From Nitrospira sp. (GTDB lineage: Bacteria; Nitrospirota; Nitrospiria; Nitrospirales; Nitrospiraceae), in NCBI GenBank assembly GCA_020216985.1, contig JAIWOH010000025.1, positions 1 to 10,000 on the forward strand: a DNA stretch of 10,000 nucleotides, written 5' to 3'. The stretch's first letter is position 1. Each line of letters opens with the position of its first letter. The translations under genes were made by a program, and so were the position numbers. The notes under the pieces were generated by a model. It made no database searches. It was not told the DNA's origin and saw nothing but the letters and a program-made list of their open reading frames with translations. Of the stretch, positions 5,489 to 10,000 are shown in pieces.

Positions 5489-6400
5489 TCAAAACACCAT
5501 CAAATACTTCAGGCTGATGCCCGGGTGAAAATGCAGTTGAGGGAAGAGCCCCGTCATCTTCGATTCCAACATCTGACGAAGGGAAAATCGCCGACGTGGT
5601 TCGACGACTTTGGGTGGCCCCTCAATCCCGACGACGTCCGCAGCCAACTGAATGGCGTCTTCCAGATCACCCAATTCGTCGACAAGCTTGGCGTCCTTCG
5701 CTTGGCGACCGGTAAAAATTCTTCCGTCCGCCAAGGCTTGTGCGTCGGTCATTTCGATCGCCCGTCCCTCAGCCACCGCTTCAATGAACTGCTTGTGGAC
5801 GTCGTCCATCACACTTTGCAGCAACCCCCGCTCTTCGTCGCTCATTTTACGAAGCGGCGAGCCGACGTCCTTGTATTTGCCGCTTTTAATGACGACCCCC
5901 TCGACGCCGATTTTTTGCAATAACCCTTCGATATTGGCCGTTTCCATGATCACGCCGATGCTGCCGGTCAGCGTGCCTGGATTGGCGACGATTCGATCGG
6001 TCGCCACAGCGATGTAATACCCGCCCGACGCCGCGACGCTCCCCATGGAAGCAATGACCGCCTTATTGTTTTTCATCCGGACACGCTTGATCTCATCGTG
6101 GATTTCTTGAGAGGGAACCACTCCCCCCCCCGGACTGTCAATGCGCAAGACGATGGCTTTGACGGCCGGATTCTCACTGAACCGTCTCAACTCGCCGACC
6201 GTCTCTTGGGAATCAAGAATAATTCCTTCGACCCGAATCAACGCGATCCGATCCCCGCTTGATAAGTCCAGGTCGGGGAACAAGACGTTGACAACGATCA
6301 GGAACCCCAGACCGGCCACGAGCGCCAACAATAGGGTGCGCAGCGGCCGACGCCTTCGAGGACGATCGATTTGCCCGGTCTCTTCTTCCATGCGCTCCAT
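5489..6400 (-). CDS. sppA: signal peptide peptidase SppA, short (36K) type, peptidase family S49
   Basis: This membrane-anchored serine protease degrades signal peptides left in the membrane after secretion. It is 303 residues, the single-domain form rather than the double-length E. coli enzyme. A basic stretch (RPRRRRPLR, 13-21) precedes one transmembrane helix (about 22-41), which places the catalytic domain outside the cytoplasm. The core includes VLRIDSPGGG (84-93), the nucleophile Ser125 in GSVAASGGYY and the general base Lys177 in SGKYKD. The Ser-Lys spacing of 52 equals that of the B. subtilis SppA dyad (Ser147/Lys199). The TGSIGV oxyanion-region phrase is at 145-150. The ATG at 6400 and another at 6391 are both possible starts, and neither has a clear Shine-Dalgarno. 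It lies 50 bases after rpsA. The DSPGGG codons contain a run of nine G. Confidence 0.94.
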   Translation of the reverse strand: MERMEEETGQIDRPRRRRPLRTLLLALVAGLGFLIVVNVLFPDLDLSSGDRIALIRVEGIILDSQETVGELRRFSENPAVKAIVLRIDSPGGGVVPSQEIHDEIKRVRMKNNKAVIASMGSVAASGGYYIAVATDRIVANPGTLTGSIGVIMETANIEGLLQKIGVEGVVIKSGKYKDVGSPLRKMSDEERGLLQSVMDDVHKQFIEAVAEGRAIEMTDAQALADGRIFTGRQAKDAKLVDELGDLEDAIQLAADVVGIEGPPKVVEPRRRFSLRQMLESKMTGLFPQLHFHPGISLKYLMVF

Positions 6401-6450
6401 CCATGAGCAACGGAACGATCCGCCGCTCGCCAGACCTGCAACGGCTCACC

Positions 6451-8160
6451 TCAGTCGCCGGTCTGTGGCGATCTCCTGTTTTGCTTGGCCGCCCGCCCGA
6501 GACTTTGGTCCGGCGCACCTTGCGCCGAGTGATACTCATCGACCTCTTTGCGCTCGGAATCGAGCTGATGATCCCGAAGGCTCAAGGCGATTTTTCGCTC
6601 GTCCCGATCGACCTTAATGATCTTGGCCGTCACATTGTCTTGCACTTTGAACTTTTCTTCAAGCTTGGCATGCGGCTCGATTCCCGTCTCGCTGACGTGA
6701 ATCAGTCCCTCGACCTCGCCGTCCAACTCGACAAAAATCCCGAAATCGGCGATTTTGCTCACCTTGCCGACCACGGAATCCCCCACGTGGTACCGCGATG
6801 GAATCGCGTCTTCCCACGGATCACGGGTCAATTGCTTATACCCCAGCGATAGCCGTTCTTTCTCCTTGTCGATCCGCAGTACGACGGCTTCCACTCGCTG
6901 ACCTTTCTTAAAGAGTTCCGACGGATGCTTAATGTGTTTGGTCCAGGACATGTCGGAAATATGAATCAGGCCGTCAATGCCCTCATCCAGCCCGACAAAG
7001 GCGCCGAAATCGGTCAAGCTTTTGATTTTCCCCTCGATTCTGGTGCCGATGGGATACTTGGTCTCGATCATGTCCCATGGATTGGGGGCGGTCTGTTTCA
7101 TGCCCAAGGAAATTTTCCTGCTCGCGGGATCGACGTTCAGCACCGCGGCTTCCACTTGATCCCCTACTCCCACCACCTTCGACGGATGCCTGACTTCATG
7201 GGTCCAAGACATTTCGGAAACGTGCACCAAGCCCTCGACGCCGGGCTCGAGCTCGACGAACGCGCCGTAATCGGTCAGGCTCACCACACGACCTCGCACC
7301 CTGGCGCCCACAGGGTATTTGGCGACAACATTGGTCCAAGGATCGGCGCTTTTTTGCTTCAATCCCAAAGAAATGCGACCGGTTTCGCGATCGTACTTCA
7401 GCACGGTGACTTCAACCTTGTCCCCCACCGTAAACATTTCCGACGGATGTCCGATGCGCCCCCACGACATATCGGTGATGTGAAGCAATCCGTCGATCCC
7501 GCCGAGATCGATGAACGACCCGTAATCGGTGATGTTTTTAACCGTCCCTTGGATGAGTTGCCCTTCCTTGAGATTAGCCAGCGTGACCTGCCGCTTTTTA
7601 TCCCTTGTCTCCTCCAACAGCACGCGACGGGAAACCACCACATTGCCGCGCCGATGGTTGATCTTGATGATTTTTAATGGGAAGGTCTTGCCGACCAGCG
7701 CGTCCAGATCACGAACCGGATGGAGATCGATCTGGGAGCCCGGCAAGAACGCTTTGACGCCGATATCGACCATCATGCCGCCCTTGATCCGGGAGATCAC
7801 CTTGCCCTCGATGCTCTTCTCTTCTTTATAGAGCCGTTCGAGCTCCTCCCAGATCTTCATCTTGTCGGCTTTTTCTTTGGACAGAACGAGATTCCCCTCC
7901 GCATCCTCACATTCCTCGATGTACACTTGGAGCTTGTCCCCGACCTTCAGAGCGGAGAGTTCTTCCGGGGAAAACTGGTCGCTGGGAATCATGCCTTCCG
8001 ATTTGTAGCCGATGTCCACGACCACCTTGTCTTTGGTGAGCGCGACCACTCGGCCTTCGGTGATCGTCCCTTCTTCCAGATTGCGGAACGTTTCTTCATA
8101 CAACGCGGCCAATGCGTCTCGATCCAACTGTGCCTCACTGTCTTTGGCTGCCATTCCCAT
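6451..8160 (-). CDS. rpsA: 30S ribosomal protein S1, six S1 domains
   Basis: S1 binds mRNA and helps the 30S subunit start translation on structured or weak-leader messages. The 569-residue protein has the full six OB-fold S1 repeats at about 30-97, 115-180, 200-268, 285-355, 372-442 and 457-529, matching the length of E. coli S1 (557). It begins with the family's ribosome-docking lead-in (ALYEETFRNLEEG). Repeats 3-6 carry the RNA-binding pattern TDYGSFID/TDYGAFVE/TDFGAFVG/ADFGIFVE followed by GLLHITDMSW or its equivalents, while repeats 1 and 2 are divergent, as usual. The tail after 530 is charged and disordered. The ATG at 8160 has AGGA six bases before it; an in-frame ATG two codons later is also possible. 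It lies 54 bases after plsC and before sppA. Confidence 0.98.
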   Translation of the reverse strand: MGMAAKDSEAQLDRDALAALYEETFRNLEEGTITEGRVVALTKDKVVVDIGYKSEGMIPSDQFSPEELSALKVGDKLQVYIEECEDAEGNLVLSKEKADKMKIWEELERLYKEEKSIEGKVISRIKGGMMVDIGVKAFLPGSQIDLHPVRDLDALVGKTFPLKIIKINHRRGNVVVSRRVLLEETRDKKRQVTLANLKEGQLIQGTVKNITDYGSFIDLGGIDGLLHITDMSWGRIGHPSEMFTVGDKVEVTVLKYDRETGRISLGLKQKSADPWTNVVAKYPVGARVRGRVVSLTDYGAFVELEPGVEGLVHVSEMSWTHEVRHPSKVVGVGDQVEAAVLNVDPASRKISLGMKQTAPNPWDMIETKYPIGTRIEGKIKSLTDFGAFVGLDEGIDGLIHISDMSWTKHIKHPSELFKKGQRVEAVVLRIDKEKERLSLGYKQLTRDPWEDAIPSRYHVGDSVVGKVSKIADFGIFVELDGEVEGLIHVSETGIEPHAKLEEKFKVQDNVTAKIIKVDRDERKIALSLRDHQLDSERKEVDEYHSAQGAPDQSLGRAAKQNRRSPQTGD

Positions 8161-8176
8161 GTGACGTCCTACTCTT

Positions 8177-8210
8177 CCGACCTTCGTCGGGTGCTGATGG
8201 TGATTGCACC
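8177..8210 (-). other. two small hairpins in the rpsA leader
   Basis: In the 54-base plsC-rpsA gap the transcript can form GGTGC/GCACC (8210-8206 with 8194-8190, 11-base loop) directly followed by CCGAC-GAAG-GTCGG (8190-8177). The two share the base at 8190, so they compete at the junction. Autogenous control of rpsA through its leader is known in E. coli; whether these hairpins do the same is conjecture. Confidence 0.22.
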
Positions 8211-8214
8211 GGGC

Positions 8215-8910
8215 TCACTCAGCGTTGCGAACCCCGGCGATCGGCGATTCCGACGCATCACTTCCCAGACCGTCCTTCCCAAGAGGAGAAGGGACCTCGC
8301 CCAAGGCTGCGATACGCTCGATCACGGTCCGACTGACCTCTTCATAAAACCGTTTGCTCTCCACTCCCTTTTCTTTCCTCCCGTCCGTCTCGAATCGAAG
8401 AGGCGCTCCGAATCGAACCGTCACCGGCCGTCTTCGAGGCCACCGGGCTCCGGTGGGCAACGCTTCGAACGTTCCCTTCAGATAAGCCGGAACGACCGGG
8501 CATCCGGTCTTCGAAACAATGACGCCGATCCCCGCTTTCGGAGGCCGCAGACGACCATCCCGGCTCCGACCGCCCTCGGGGAAAATAACCACCACCTTCC
8601 CCGCTCGAATCAAATCGATCGCCTTGCCGAACGCCTCTCGATCAAGCCGCCCCATCCGTACGGGAATCCAGCCCAACGACCGGAGCACGGCGTTCAAGAC
8701 CGGAACAGGGAACAGGTCGCTGCGTCCGAGATACCACGCTCTGCGCGTCATCCCGCATCCGAGCAGCGGAATGTCGAGATAACTGGCGTGATTCGCGGCC
8801 ACCAGCAGGCCTCCGCTTGACGGAATCGCTCCCTCAACCCGGTAGCGGAACCAGACCAGGCCTATCGCCCTGACTAACACCCACAAAATGCCGTACACAA
8901 TGGCGGTCAC
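8215..8910 (-). CDS. plsC: 1-acyl-sn-glycerol-3-phosphate acyltransferase (PlsC family)
   Basis: This enzyme adds the second fatty acyl chain to lysophosphatidic acid, making phosphatidic acid for membrane lipids, at the inner face of the cytoplasmic membrane. The 231-residue protein starts with a hydrophobic membrane-binding segment (1-20). It then shows the acyltransferase motifs: NHASYLD at 40-46 (catalytic His41 and Asp46 of HX4D), GWIPVRMGR at 80-88, FPEGGRSRDG at 110-119 (the usual EGTRS region, here EGGRS) and CPVVPAYLKG at 137-146. The C-terminal 35 residues are poorly conserved in character. The start is GTG at 8910, whose bases overlap the TGA of cmk (GTGA, 8910-8907), a translational-coupling arrangement. 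Other LPLAT acyltransferases, such as those acting on lipid A or ornithine lipids, share the motifs, so the exact substrate is less certain than the family. Confidence 0.92.
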   Translation of the reverse strand: MTAIVYGILWVLVRAIGLVWFRYRVEGAIPSSGGLLVAANHASYLDIPLLGCGMTRRAWYLGRSDLFPVPVLNAVLRSLGWIPVRMGRLDREAFGKAIDLIRAGKVVVIFPEGGRSRDGRLRPPKAGIGVIVSKTGCPVVPAYLKGTFEALPTGARWPRRRPVTVRFGAPLRFETDGRKEKGVESKRFYEEVSRTVIERIAALGEVPSPLGKDGLGSDASESPIAGVRNAE

Positions 8911-9566
8911 AGCGCGGCCGACACCGCCGTCATCATCCGCTCCACCACTTGCTCGACACTGAGGTCGGAGGTATCGATCGACCGGGCATCGGCGGCCGGA
9001 ACCAGCGGGGCGATCGAGCGGGTGCGGTCTTGCATGTCTCGCCTAGATAAATCCTGGGACGTCGCTTCCATCGCTCCCGCGTGACCGGCGGCGACCAGTT
9101 CCCGGTGGCGGCGCTCCGCCCGCACTTTCGCATCCGCATCCAGAAAAAACTTGAGCGGGGCGGAAGGAAAGATCTTCGTCCCGATATCGCGTCCCTCCAC
9201 AACCACGGAACCACGCTCGCCGATTTGGCGTTGAACGGGAATCAGCCACTCTCGGACGGCCGGGATGGCGGACACCGAGGATGCCGCAGTCGAGACATCC
9301 GGCGTGCGAAGCTCGCCGGTCACGTCACGCCCGTCAAGCAACACCCGCATCGTGCCGTCGTGAAATCGGATATCAAGGGACGTCACAGGCAAAAGCTCCT
9401 TGACCCGCTCATGGTCCATCGGTGAGATCCCCGACTTCAGCACTTTCCAGGCGACGGCCCGATAGAGGGCTCCCGTGTCGAGATACAGAAACCCCAACTT
9501 GGCCGCCAACAACTTCGCCACGGTGCTTTTGCCGACTCCGGCCGGCCCGTCGATGGCAATGATCAC
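8907..9566 (-). CDS. cmk: cytidylate kinase
   Basis: Cmk phosphorylates CMP and dCMP with ATP, supplying pyrimidine nucleotides in the cytoplasm. With the GTG start at 9566 the protein has 219 residues and begins MIIAIDGPAGVGKST, the standard Cmk opening with the P-loop at 7-15 (E. coli Cmk is 227). Other family marks are LDTGALYR (29-36) in the CMP-binding region, RTPDVSTAAS (87-96), VVEGRDIGT (122-130) and the lid region RRHREL with RDMQDRTRSIAPL (176-188). The longest frame starts with TTG at 9602 and adds 12 residues (GGRGRKDEAG-like) not expected in the family. That TTG lies within a few bases of the predicted transcription start of a strong promoter, so it is disfavoured; GAGG lies 5 bases before the GTG. 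Its stop overlaps the plsC start. Confidence 0.95.
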   Translation of the reverse strand: MIIAIDGPAGVGKSTVAKLLAAKLGFLYLDTGALYRAVAWKVLKSGISPMDHERVKELLPVTSLDIRFHDGTMRVLLDGRDVTGELRTPDVSTAASSVSAIPAVREWLIPVQRQIGERGSVVVEGRDIGTKIFPSAPLKFFLDADAKVRAERRHRELVAAGHAGAMEATSQDLSRRDMQDRTRSIAPLVPAADARSIDTSDLSVEQVVERMMTAVSAAL

Positions 9567-9611
9567 GCCCGCCTCGTCCTTCCGTCCGCGACCACCCGAC
9601 AAGCCGCCATC

Positions 9612-9639
9612 ATTATAGTGCCCCGGCCTCGCGGGTCAA
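9612..9639 (-). promoter_or_regulatory. strong internal promoter overlapping the end of aroA
   Basis: On the minus strand TTGACC (9639-9634, five of six) is followed after 16 bases by a perfect TATAAT (9617-9612). The -10 box contains the aroA stop codon (TAA, 9615-9613). Transcription should begin near 9605, giving cmk a leader of about 40 bases to the GTG at 9566. It would allow cmk, plsC and rpsA to be expressed independently of aroA. Confidence 0.62.
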
Positions 9640-10000
9640 CAATTGAGCCAACAGGGATTCAAAGTTCGGGAAAGAGGTTTCTATGCACCCGCTCTCGGCG
9701 ATGGTCGTGTCGGAGTCGGCCATCAATCCCGCGATGGCCAGCGACATGGCGACTCGGTGATCCCCGTGACTCCGCGCCGTGCCGACGGCTTTGAGGCGAC
9801 CGTTTGCCCCGTTCGCGCCAAGCCCTTGAACGATCATGCCGTCGGGTTTTTCAATGATCCGAGCCCCCATCGCTCGTAATTCGGCGGCCATGGTGGCGAT
9901 TCGATCGCTTTCCTTGACGCGGAGCTCCTCCGCTCCGGAAATCACGGTTTCCCCTTCCGCAACCGACGCCGCCACGCAGAGAATGGGAAATTCATCGATG
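9613..10000 (-). CDS. aroA: 3-phosphoshikimate 1-carboxyvinyltransferase (EPSP synthase), C-terminal part
   Basis: EPSP synthase transfers the enolpyruvyl group of phosphoenolpyruvate to shikimate-3-phosphate in aromatic amino acid synthesis. Only the last 128 complete codons are in the window; the frame runs through the right edge, so the gene is cut there. The visible part begins with IDEFPILCVAASVAEG, the conserved DE(F/I)P segment carrying the catalytic Asp and Glu. It continues with GAEELRVKESDR (KESDR binds phosphoenolpyruvate), GDHRVAMSLA (the GDHR motif) and ETSFPNFESLL near the end. All are in the order and spacing of the family. The TAA at 9615-9613 lies inside the -10 box of the cmk promoter. 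Confidence 0.95.
   Translation of the reverse strand, partial: IDEFPILCVAASVAEGETVISGAEELRVKESDRIATMAAELRAMGARIIEKPDGMIVQGLGANGANGRLKAVGTARSHGDHRVAMSLAIAGLMADSDTTIAESGCIETSFPNFESLLAQLLTREAGAL

Noticed and set aside
6925..8820. Long plus-strand open frames (6925-7677 and 7720-8820) opposite rpsA and plsC
   Set aside because: They lie antisense to unmistakable S1 repeats and acyltransferase motifs. Their translations echo the repeat period of rpsA and have no recognisable domain, which fits GC-rich shadow frames.

Overview
The window looks like a stretch of chromosome from a GC-rich, diderm (Gram-negative type) bacterium. The block aroA-cmk-plsC-rpsA-sppA-IHF/HU followed by a protein made of repeated protochlorophyllide-reductase-like (PCP_red) domains is an arrangement I associate with Nitrospira (Nitrospirota). 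That placement is inference from gene content and gene order, since no rRNA or other taxonomic marker is present. I see no mobile element, CRISPR array, tRNA or rRNA.

Layout. (1) Positions 1-522, plus strand: the end of a secreted protein of unknown function whose start lies left of the window. (2) Positions 742-2133, minus strand: a small three-gene operon made of a two-helix membrane protein, a 62-residue zinc-ribbon-like protein and a D-alanyl-D-alanine carboxypeptidase. A good sigma-70-type promoter at 2172-2200 precedes it. (3) Positions 2262-3425, minus strand: a lipoprotein that folds as a seven-repeat FG-GAP/VCBS beta-propeller. (4) Positions 3638-3958, plus strand: an unrecognised 106-residue protein with its own promoter and a textbook ribosome binding site. 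(5) Positions 4120-10000, minus strand: a long housekeeping cluster. In transcription order it is aroA (3' part only), cmk, plsC, rpsA, sppA, an IHF/HU gene and a protein with four tandem PCP_red domains.

How it works together. The large cluster combines the shikimate pathway (AroA), nucleotide supply (Cmk), phospholipid synthesis (PlsC), translation (ribosomal protein S1), membrane proteolysis (SppA) and nucleoid structure (IHF/HU). The aroA-cmk-rpsA-ihfB core is a long-conserved bacterial neighbourhood. A strong internal promoter (TTGACC, 16 bp, TATAAT) overlaps the last codons of aroA. It should let cmk and the genes after it be transcribed without aroA, and it argues for a cmk start further downstream than the longest reading frame suggests. 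The carboxypeptidase operon concerns peptidoglycan maturation.

The least understood pieces are the tandem-PCP_red protein, the propeller lipoprotein, the small membrane/zinc-ribbon pair in front of the carboxypeptidase, and the 106-residue orphan. No obvious new multi-gene defence or metabolic system is visible.
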